This document shows positions 10,032-18,192 of a DNA stretch of 64,000 nucleotides, piece after piece. The number at the start of each line of letters is the position of its first letter. Within the stretch, counting starts at the first letter, position 1. A model generated the notes under the pieces. That model searched no databases and was not told the DNA's origin. It saw only the letters and a program-made list of their open reading frames with translations. This DNA comes from Oopsacas minuta (lineage: Eukaryota; Porifera; Hexactinellida; Lyssacinosida; Leucopsacidae), in assembly GCA_024704765.1 (NCBI GenBank), contig JAKMXF010000222.1, forward strand, positions 1,678,400 through 1,742,399, given 5' to 3'. A program made the position numbers and the translations under genes.

Positions 10032-11058
10032 CATCTATATTATTAAATCTCAATTGCTGTTTGTTTGTCCATTGTCAAGGAAATGATTTGCAGTATGCAA
10101 TTTCGAAATTGTCGCCTAACTATGTGTTTATCGTGTTAATCAAGGAAGTAAATATAATTCAATAAAACTGCACTAAATATATCGAACATGCTGAATTCGA
10201 ATTTCACACTTTTGGATTAATCATATATAAATTTGTTGTTGTTTTTATGAATATAAAGTAAACAAATTCTCCAAATCTCAAAATATGCGTACAGGTTTGC
10301 TCTAAACGGCTACCCAGGGGTAAGTAAGTACGCTGAGTCAGAATTTCGCATTTTCAAGTTTCTTATATGAAAATTTATTGTTGGTTTTAGGTACATAAAG
10401 TAAACAAATTTCAAATTTGTTGTAGAAACATGCTTTCAACGACTATACTAGCATTGGCGTAAATCCGTTCGAAAAAGTGGGAGGGATGGTGTATTATACA
10501 ATAATTATCAATAAAGGTATAAATTCAGATGTAGTAATTGTGGTGTCAGAAGTACACAAGGCTATTTACAACTATAAAATGAAATTTCCATATATTTTTC
10601 TAAAATGATATAAAATTATAAATATTATAGTTCTGTTACAAATACTCTAATTATAGAATTCTATTGACATAATTATGACAAAGTTTTGCTTTAAAAGTAT
10701 TCGGGATATACTCCTTTAGAGTATCCTCTGACCCAAATGGGGGGGAAATCCACTACAAAAAGTAGGGGATATATGTATGCAGCATCCCCCCACCCAAAAA
10801 GTGGGGGGGGATAATTGTATGGAGCATCCCCCTACTCAAAAAAGTGGGGGGAATATATCCCCCATCCCCCCCGGGATTTACGCCCATGTATACTGGTATA
10901 CTCAAGTATGCTGAGTCTGAATATTGTAAACAACATCAATTTAATTAAATGTCAATTGTTTTTGTCTGTTTATTTGTCCATTGAATACCTCAAGGCGCAA
11001 TGCGCCGAGTTCATCGCGAAGCGACGAGCCAAAGGCTCGTATATATATATATATATAT
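10032..11058 (+). mobile_element. Hairpin-ended dispersed repeat (Helentron-like candidate), interrupted copy
   Basis: The copy begins near CTATATTATTAAATCTCAA followed by TTGT repeats. It ends in three successive short palindromes: GGCGCAATGCGCC, TCGCGAAGCGA and ACGAGCCAAAGGCTCGT, then a (TA)n tract. The same order of parts recurs at 50229-50690 (plus) and 55636-56126 (minus), with partial copies elsewhere. A TTGT-rich 5' part and terminal 3' hairpins with no target duplication suggest a rolling-circle non-autonomous element, but that class is an inference. This copy is split by the insertion at 10455-10886. Confidence 0.5.
10455..10886. repeat. Element with GGCGTAAATCC inverted ends nested in a larger repeat
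   Basis: The left end is TGGCGTAAATCC and the right end GGATTTACGCCCA, an inverted pair about 430 bp apart. Sequence on both sides matches the continuous repeat copy at 50229-50690, so this is a later insertion. The right third holds two to three tandem degenerate units (about 60 bp) of the form ATGTATGCAGCATCCCCC...AAAAAGTGGGGG. No coding capacity is seen. Confidence 0.55.
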
Positions 11059-11182
11059 AATACACAAAATATCAAATAATATTCAGCACATGTAAATACA
11101 AAGATTAACAACTAAGCCTAATCTAAATAGTCAAGCCGTATATACTCACAAAAATAAAGTTCAGTTCGTAATTCTGTCAGAA

Positions 11183-11821
11183 CTAGAAAGGTTGGTCTAG
11201 AGTACAACCATTCAAATCTGGTCGCTGGTTGGTAGCGAAAATAATAATATCTACAGTAAACCAGATACTAACAGCGAAGGTAGAAATAACTACAATAATT
11301 ACAAGGAGTATTATAACTAATACTACAAGACTACCACAAATCTTCCCACAAATGTTATCATCTCCACAAGAGAATGCTGCAGTGACACAGCAACTTGCAC
11401 AACAGAGAAAGAATGGAAATATGACAACAGCAAGAAATAGGAAAAGCTGTGCTCCTCCTAAGTCATCTCTGCCGATATAAAAGTTAGCAGCTCCGAGTCC
11501 ACCTACAAATATCTGTAACAGAAGAGCAGTCAACCAGCTTCGGGCTGTACTCTCACACACCCCCAGGGAGGTGTAGGTGTAGCAGCGAACGTCTAGGACA
11601 CAGGCATCCAGTGAATCAGTAGCGGAGGAATTTAATGAGAAGCAATTGTCCATACCACTACAAGCACATACTCCTGACACACACTGTACGTACTGAGCAC
11701 TGTTGATAGGATTGAGGGTAGTGCGAGTGCAATTCTGAGCTACTGTACAGCTAGATTGAGTGCTCACTGTAGCAACACACAGACACAGACATACAAATAA
11801 GATGGAATTGAAACGAAGCAT
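11183..11821 (-). CDS. TM2-domain membrane protein with an expanded transmembrane region
   Basis: The product has 212 aa from a single exon. A signal peptide (1-21) is followed by a cysteine-rich extracellular segment (24-90). The TM2 domain starts at about W96 (LLQIFVGGLGAANFYIGRDD), with the loop Asp/Arg motif in GRDDLGG, and its usual end, IWFTVDIIIFATN then PDLNG, sits at 187-204. Normally these two halves are adjacent. Here an extra cysteine-rich hydrophobic segment (about 130-180) lies between them, giving one more membrane pass. TM2 proteins have been tied to Notch and amyloid biology in animals, but this gene is not clearly TM2D1, 2 or 3. No intron is needed. Confidence 0.75.
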   Translation of the reverse strand: MLRFNSILFVCLCLCVATVSTQSSCTVAQNCTRTTLNPINSAQYVQCVSGVCACSGMDNCFSLNSSATDSLDACVLDVRCYTYTSLGVCESTARSWLTALLLQIFVGGLGAANFYIGRDDLGGAQLFLFLAVVIFPFFLCCASCCVTAAFSCGDDNICGKICGSLVVLVIILLVIIVVISTFAVSIWFTVDIIIFATNQRPDLNGCTLDQPF

Positions 11822-13136
11822 TATAATCTATAATTTTGTAAAATATGAAGTAAATACCGCGTATGGATGTAAAGAAATAAATAAATTGTATTCTATAGCT
11901 AAGGTAATTCATATTTAGTCAAGTTCACTACGTATTTTCATAAAAAGTATTAAATCTCACTATACATACGTTTATGGTGGTATATACGTTTGAAATTTGG
12001 GTGTACAGGATTGATTGACGAAAAATGCCCAGCCGACAGACTGGTAATCCAGCTCAGGGTTATTTGTTTAGTTCTTTTCAGGGAGGGCATACCCCTGACT
12101 CTCCGTCTAGATACCGCAAAGCACCAGACTCCGACTGATTTTGGGCTCGCGGATCTGAGAAAAATTCAGGTTAAATACAATACATACCAAGCTGTGTTGA
12201 CTTTCATGATAATCAATATTAACAGTCCCCAACTATACTTCCTGTTTTTATTCTCAAATCCAATGGTTAAGTTCCGAATAATTATCCCTGCAATTACCCC
12301 CTGTCTAACCTTGAAACGTAATAATCTAAAGCATCAATTTGAAAAATGTGCAAAAAGTTGTGAAAAGATGATTAATCATAAGTGAGAAATTTGAAAATTT
12401 GAAAATTGATATTTCATAATTCCCCTCACAAACAGTTAAAACGAAAAATTGTTAAGAGGCATTCGATTCACGAGTGCCTCTTAACAATTCAAATACAATT
12501 AAGACTTTATAGGATATGGATCTCATAAAATCTTAATTTTAACAAAAGTGCTCTACTGTATATTAATGCTGCTAACCATTCATAGACCGTAAAGCACTTT
12601 TGTTACAATTCTCGAGTTACGTAGTTAATAGAGTAATAGGGTGGCCACCAGTGGTGGTTTGGAAAGCGAAGTAGGGGGTTCCCTATTCAAGTGAACCCTT
12701 TTCTTAGAAAACCTCGGTGAAAAGTGGCCCCCGCCCAGTCAATTAGATACAAATCGTCTTCATTTTTATTCTTTACGCCCCTGTTGTCTTAGAGTGTTTT
12801 TATTGCTTGTGGATCCAGATTTTTTAATTGTACTAGAGCTATTTATGAGAAGTTTTTACGGTCCCTGCATGTCGAGTTGACTGGCATTCTGTAATAGTAC
12901 AACTGCAAAGCAGTTTCTGTATTGTACACTCATCTCGTGAAGCGACCTAACGGGCGAAGCGCGCTTGTATCAATAAAAACAACAAAGAAATTTAAATTTA
13001 CATATAAGAAACTGAAGATGCTAATTAATTAAATTCAGCTCTGTGCATATTGTAATTTCAACAATTAATTAATTAAAAAGTATCATATATAGAAAATATA
13101 ATTAACAAAACTTTTATAACATGTGATCAATAAATA
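11822..13136. other. Gene-free spacer with nested short palindromes
   Basis: No gene is supported. Perfect 15-bp inverted arms (AATTGTTAAGAGGCA) lie at 12447-12461 and 12475-12489, and 13-bp arms (TAACAAAAGTGCT) at 12540-12552 and 12593-12605, both typical of small MITE ends. About 12000-12080 shares CCGACAGACTGG...CAGCTC with the repeats near 3.9 and 50.0 kb. About 12890-13000 resembles fragments of the hairpin-ended repeat. A 131-codon open frame at 11990 overlaps repeat sequence and lacks coding character. Confidence 0.45.
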
Positions 13137-14372
13137 TTAATGCAGTTTGGAAGATATAAGATTAATCAAATGTGGAGGAATCTTTTCATACATAAATTGG
13201 TCAATTTTTTCAATTCGATTAACAATAAATTCAACACAAAGATATTCTAGTTTCTTCAACCCAAACTCCATGTGTATCATCCCTGGTACGGTGTCACTAT
13301 ACATTCTTTCAGGGCCTACTAATGATCCTTGGCATCCACCAAACACGTAAATCTCAGCAGTCTTTGTTCTTGTGTTAAAGAAGGAACAAGATCTGGACCA
13401 TAGTCTAGGTACAGGTTGATTACTAATACTGTGTCCTATAGATGTCCATTTCATTGATTGACAATCCAACAGCCAGTAATCGTTGATAATCTTATTGTTA
13501 TTATCCATGCCCCAGAAACCGACAACCTTTGGGTTAGGTGAGGTCGGATTAGACACGAGGTGTGTCAAGAAGAGACACCTCTCATCAGGCCATGGTTCGA
13601 GTGGACTTAGGGGTTTGATAATTAAATTCCAGGTGTTTGTGGATATATTTAGTAGATATACGTCACTAACTCGTTTTAGTTGAGTTCTGCCACCAAACAA
13701 GAGGGCACGATCATTATCTATTTTGATGAAAGAGCTGGCTGCCCGAGGCTCAGGGAGAGGTCCACTGAATTGCACATAAGACCACACGTTTGTTTCAGTG
13801 TCATATTTGTAAAACTCATTGTTCCAACCAGCTCCTGACCCTTTCAAATCGTTATGAAAAGAGGCACCAGGTTGTAGATCTGAAAAAGCATAACTCCAAC
13901 CACCAAATATATAGAATGACTTCTCATGAGAGAGCATTGCTAACTTGTCCCTTGGGAAAGGCTTCTTTCCACTATCATTTAATTTCTTCCATTTTAGACT
14001 CAATGTATCGAATACAGAGTTAGTGTTACTAAACACACTTGCATAACCTCCGAACACATATATTCTGTGGCCAACAGAACACACACCACTTCCAGAATAA
14101 GCCTTAATTTTATCTCCCTGTGTCTTAATGGAATGCCAGGACTGTTTAACTATATCATACACATGCATTATCTGTTTCTCACTATCCCTATGTATTTCAT
14201 TAAAACACCCTGGGCTGGTAGAATACCCATTCCACAAGTAGATCTTCCCTTCTACCCGCTCAAAGTTGAATCCCATCCTGCTATCAGGTTCTCCCATTTC
14301 TTTCTTACCCCCACTACTGTGTATGATCAACATTTCAACCAAAATCCTGTAACAAACTACAAATCCGAACAA
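13137..14372 (-). CDS. KLHDC2: KLHDC2-like kelch protein, probable CUL2 ubiquitin-ligase substrate receptor
   Basis: The product has 411 aa in one exon. Kelch blades with GG and Y..W signatures occur around 41-58 (IYLWNGY), 103-125 (IYVFGGY), 153-200 (FYIFGGW), 222-250 (ALLFGGR), 283-310 (VVGFWGM) and 340-350 (IYVFGGC). The spacing and the RDKLAMLSHEKSFYIFGGW and GWNNEFYKYDTETNVWS segments match KLHDC1/KLHDC2. The tail LEYLC...IPPHLI aligns with their BC-box and Cul2-box region. KLHDC2 captures proteins ending in Gly-Gly for CRL2. An arginine-rich GGRTQLKR blade is kept, but the Ser-Trp of the degron pocket is not obvious, so specificity may differ. True translation may start at a later Met (residue 26). 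Confidence 0.75.
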   Translation of the reverse strand: MFGFVVCYRILVEMLIIHSSGGKKEMGEPDSRMGFNFERVEGKIYLWNGYSTSPGCFNEIHRDSEKQIMHVYDIVKQSWHSIKTQGDKIKAYSGSGVCSVGHRIYVFGGYASVFSNTNSVFDTLSLKWKKLNDSGKKPFPRDKLAMLSHEKSFYIFGGWSYAFSDLQPGASFHNDLKGSGAGWNNEFYKYDTETNVWSYVQFSGPLPEPRAASSFIKIDNDRALLFGGRTQLKRVSDVYLLNISTNTWNLIIKPLSPLEPWPDERCLFLTHLVSNPTSPNPKVVGFWGMDNNNKIINDYWLLDCQSMKWTSIGHSISNQPVPRLWSRSCSFFNTRTKTAEIYVFGGCQGSLVGPERMYSDTVPGMIHMEFGLKKLEYLCVEFIVNRIEKIDQFMYEKIPPHLINLISSKLH

Positions 14373-14742
14373 TTTAGCAAATATGTTAGTATTTAGAGCT
14401 ATTAAATTCGTTCATTCTCAGGGCGAGTATATTATTTGTTAAATAAGTGAAGAGTGAACAATTTAGAAAACAGGTAAGGTATTGTAATACAATTGGAATT
14501 TCCATATTGGCGCGAAGTGTCTGTTCCATAATTAAAATAGCTTAAACTGGACTCAGGCCTTTATCTGGGTGGTTTATGGAACAATATTCTGTGATTTACA
14601 AGGCTAAATGTGCAACAAACAATAATTTGAATTCTCTTGGAAGATGGCACTCTGTTCTACATAAAACGGACTTATAGTTTACGAGATATGGACATGTAAA
14701 GTGGTTGAGCCAATATAAATTGTTGCTTATCTTTTCAGTTGT

Positions 14743-15470
14743 ATGTGCTAAGGGAGATGTTGCCATTTGGAACATGTTAACATCTACCGCGGGAGATGTT
14801 GACATTATTGGTTTATACATCTTCTAAATATTGTTCTTACTAGAAAACATCACAAGACTCCCAAAGTATTGCTTCACTTTGATCTAGTGAAACTTTTGCC
14901 ATCATTTTACTAATTAACCGCAAGAAAACAACACATATTTGTTGACAAACTATTTGTTCCGTTATCTTGTGGTGTAAAGGCTACCACCCTGCGAAACCTG
15001 TTTGCTCCTTTGCTCAGTAAAGTTGGTAGAACAATTCTTCAAATCCAATAATCGCAGGATGTGTGACTGTACGGATCTATGTAGCGTAATTCCTTAACTC
15101 CAATGCTCTCTAGGAGTTGCTCAATTATGTGATTCATATCTTCTTTATCCCAAATTCTACACTTTGGCTCCTGTTTTTTGACAAGTATTTCATCCTCAAA
15201 CTTACGACGATGATAAGATAATCGACTGTCAGTCATGTAATGGAAGGTTTACGAAAGGATTGGTTATTTTCACTAAACTTCTCATTTAAGTATTTTGCGG
15301 TGTTGGAAGTACATATATATTCGTGAGTGATGGTGCTATCCGTACCGCCTTTGAATTTTGCGTTTCAGAAGCCATGAAATAGCATTTAGGGAATGTATAA
15401 ACCAATAATGTTAACATCTCCCGCGGTAGGTGTTAACATGTCCCAAACGTCAACATCTCCCTTAGCACAC
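14743..15470. mobile_element. Inverted-repeat element with 78-bp arms
   Basis: 14743-14820 and 15393-15470 are near-perfect reverse complements. The outer ends read TGTGCTAAGGGAGATGTT, and each arm holds two or three copies of AACATCTCCC or a close variant, such as CTCCCGCGGTAGATGTTAAC. The 570-bp interior carries one 65-codon open frame on the minus strand. No target duplication was found, so the true ends may lie slightly outside. Confidence 0.65.
15039..15236 (-). CDS. Small hypothetical ORF, 65 aa
   Basis: The frame encodes a charged 65-residue peptide rich in K, E and D, with LSYHRRKFEDEILVKKQEP near the start and IEQLLESIGVKELRY in the second half. I recognise no family. Its composition is more protein-like than the surrounding A+T-rich sequence, but it sits inside the inverted-repeat element and could be a fragment of a transposon gene or chance. 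Low confidence. Confidence 0.2.
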   Translation of the reverse strand: MTDSRLSYHRRKFEDEILVKKQEPKCRIWDKEDMNHIIEQLLESIGVKELRYIDPYSHTSCDYWI

Positions 15471-15957
15471 ATGAATGGAAATACTTTAATGTACTGTTGC
15501 GTAGTATTTTGAGATTCTTGTATTAAGTAACACCATGGATACTCATATCGTCGTATTTGAGGAGAGTACAGAATTCTGAGATTTAAGTATGTAACACGAA
15601 TTGTGCATGTGATTCATTGTAATTTGGTGATAAATGTGTGCTGAGATTCTGTGTTACTTACAAAAGTACATAAACTCCTACATTATCGAAGTTACAATTC
15701 TTTGATAATTCAAAATACTTTTACGTGAATTTTATATTTGTTTTCTGAAATTTTTTCTCTCTTATAAATTTACGTTATATTATGTATATTTAATCTGTTT
15801 ATTGTAAACTTACATGTTTGTTTGAATATTTCATTTTTATGTAGTTTGTATTTATTTATTTTAATTCATTAAACTCTGACACAATTAGTTTAGAGAGAAA
15901 GAGATGTTTTATGTTTACTTGCACACTCCCTGAAACTCTTATTAACTTTGTTAAAAT

Positions 15958-16137
15958 TCAAGGTTGAAACCGATCGAACCGAATATCAGTATCCATGAAT
16001 AGTTGCTTAACCGAATACTGATATTATTCGGTTACATCAACCGAATACTACTAATAATATTCGGTTTGGGCCGACCGAAAACCGAATACTAATTATTCGG
16101 TTGAACCGAATATTGAACTATTCAGTTGCAACCTTGA
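15958..16137. repeat. hAT-like MITE of the AACCGAATATTCGG family, complete copy
   Basis: The ends are TCAAGGTTGAAAC and GTTGCAACCTTGA, flanked by the 7-bp direct repeat TTAAAAT on both sides (15951-15957 and 16138-16144). The interior is made of repeated CCGAATA and TATTCGG boxes. Related copies lie at 21922-22030, 26361-26470, 53353-53471 and 57661-57796. The end sequence and duplication length point to hAT-type mobilisation. There is no coding capacity. Confidence 0.7.
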
Positions 16138-16946
16138 TTAAAATCAATAAAATGTTATTCAGTCATTTTGCGAACCAAAACTTAGTGAATAATTATCACT
16201 TTGTATACTGTATTTAATATAGGTAAAATATTGTAATTTGTAAGGCGCATTACATCCAGGAGTGTAGTGTAGGGGGAGCGGGGGGAGCAGAGCTCCCCCA
16301 CTACAAATTCAAGGGGGAGAGGCGCTCCCTCACTTTAACTTGATTATTGTTATTTTATTATAATAAAGGTAGATTAAGTTTTCCGGAGTTGCCCTTCTTT
16401 CGTTGTCTAGTCAACTCCGATTAATGGGGTAACATCGGCACCAGGCCATTTTCAACCAATTAAGCGGATTAAACGCGTTGGCCCATTCACCGGAATTATT
16501 TAACATCGCACTGCACTGTTTTGGCCAAGTGACCCTATCAACAGTGTGGCAATTTTGCATATTCTGGACCATTATAACGACGGTACAATTGGTTTATATT
16601 ACTCGTGTAGAACTGAGTTTTGGGTAGAGCTAGCGCAGAGACCCTCAATTATCCGAACAGTTTCTAAGAACATCTAAATTAGTCTTCATAATCATAATAA
16701 TCTCCAATGGAGTTCAAACAACATCAGTGATAGTATTACCGACGTTGAAATGATATATCCAAAATGGAATGAATATGAAATTATATACCCCAAAAATTAG
16801 AGAAATAATCAGTTACATTTCTTTCGTGAAATCCAAGGGTCGTTTCTTCAAAATGGAGTCACAGAAGTCAAGATAGTGGATTGTTCGATGATTCATCCCA
16901 TATTTAGCCTTGACTCTAGGTTACTAATATCTTCAGTTATTAGTAG
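16138..16946. other. Spacer with a poly-G/C hairpin
   Basis: A G/C-rich hairpin patch (GGGGGAGCAGAGCTCCCCC within 16270-16310) stands out in A+T-rich DNA. No gene is supported. The rest may be flanking sequence of the mariner relic, but no inverted ends were found. Confidence 0.35.
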
Positions 16947-17338
16947 TTAGCCTCCTGTCACATCATCTTCTCCAATTTTACAAACGGGATCCAGGCAAAA
17001 GCTTTCCACACCGCCACACTTGATGGCTGCTCGTAGAATTCGATGAATGTCAGTTTTAGGTATGCCCAGGGTCTCCGATAGCTGCCTGAAAGTAAAACGT
17101 CTATCTGTATCGATCTTGCGAGGGGACCAGGTCGATATTTCCCTGGTATCCCTTGAATTTTGGAAGGCATGAGTATCAGCTGTATACCAATCATTTTTAA
17201 AACACTCAATCCCAAGTAAACAGTGGATTTGGAAGGGCAATTGTCCCCATAAACTTGAACCTGACTTCCCTTGCTTCTGGGGAACCACATGACACTACGC
17301 TTGCTTTCACTGATTTTCCATATATGGGTAAAAAACAA
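16947..17338 (-). pseudogene. Mariner-type transposase N-terminal relic
   Basis: Two overlapping frames each hold half of the mariner DNA-binding region. One reads SVMWFPRSKGSQVQVYGDNC then PSKSTVY, matching the first helix-turn-helix (R-x-V-I-x-F...YGD-x-x-PS-x-STV). The other reads FKNDW, then DRRFTFRQLSETLGIPKTD and IHRIL, matching the second helix-turn-helix (DRR-x-T-x-x-E-L-x-x-x-LGIS...HRIL). The shift lies near 17180-17220. No catalytic DDD domain follows, so this is a truncated, frameshifted copy. Confidence 0.55.
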
Positions 17339-18192
17339 GAAATTTCTGAATCCAAAACTTTTTAGAAATCTCTTCTATCTAGTTAAATTAAATGTGCCTA
17401 TGCCCTATAGTATTGTGGAAATTCTATAATACTTATTCCTAAGAATTGTGGGACAACCCTTATATATGTATATGCGGCGTCCCTGAACATTAATCACATT
17501 ATTAAAATATAGTTCATATAAAATGACCTATCAAACATTCAATTTTAAGTAGAAATCGATGAAAATATATTTAAAATCGAGATATCAATTTAAAAATTTA
17601 TTAATATACACATTTAACATCATAAATTAATGAGAAAACATTTTATCCTGGAATCACAAGTTTTGATAAATAATTGTAGTTCTTACTGATAGAAATTATG
17701 TGATTTTTGATATACTCAAGCAGCTAAATTTCTATTTATCTAGCTTGATTGTGGAGATTAAAATTTTTACAAATGAAAGAAATGTCCAGGAAAAGTTTTG
17801 TACTAGGCAATAATTAATGTTCACATAGATAATTATAGCTATACTATTCCGAACAGGGATATCCTGCTCTAATTATAAGTATGGGAGCGGTATTTCAAAT
17901 TTCAAATTCAATTGAATATATTCTAATTTCTAATACAAAATTCAAACAATATACCGGTAATTGAATTAATAAGATAAGATATGAATAATATCAAAGGTTT
18001 AGTAGTAAATCTGAAAATAGAGTTCTAACAAGTGATTGAGTACCTAAAATTATTTAACTAATAATACTTCCAAATTACTAAAGAGTAATGATTAGAAAGA
18101 GTAATGAGTAGAAAGACTAGTAAAAACTAAGTAGAAAAACTAATAAAGGCTTGTTCTAAGAAAGTTATTTTCTCCTCGCTTGGAGAACTACT
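17339..18192. other. A+T-rich spacer, nothing recognised
   Basis: Very A+T-rich sequence with no supported gene, RNA or repeat structure. It includes the 3' flank of the minus-strand gene at 18193. Confidence 0.4.

Larger units (their letters stand above)
9752..11182. other. Repeat-filled spacer between GH16 and the TM2-domain gene
   Basis: After a short 5' flank of the GH16 gene, about 10032-11058 is a plus-orientation copy of the dispersed hairpin-ended repeat, itself split by another element at 10455-10886. No gene is supported. An open frame at 10815-11060 merely reads through the repeat. Confidence 0.5.
14373..15957. other. Spacer holding an inverted-repeat element
   Basis: Apart from the paired arms at 14743-14820 and 15393-15470 and the short open frame at 15039-15236, I see no gene or RNA. 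The 5' flank of the kelch gene lies at 14373-14600. Confidence 0.4.

Noticed and set aside
11990-12385. 131-codon open frame, plus strand
   Set aside because: It overlaps repeat-like sequence shared with 3.9 and 50.0 kb, has low-complexity hydrophobic composition and no family resemblance.
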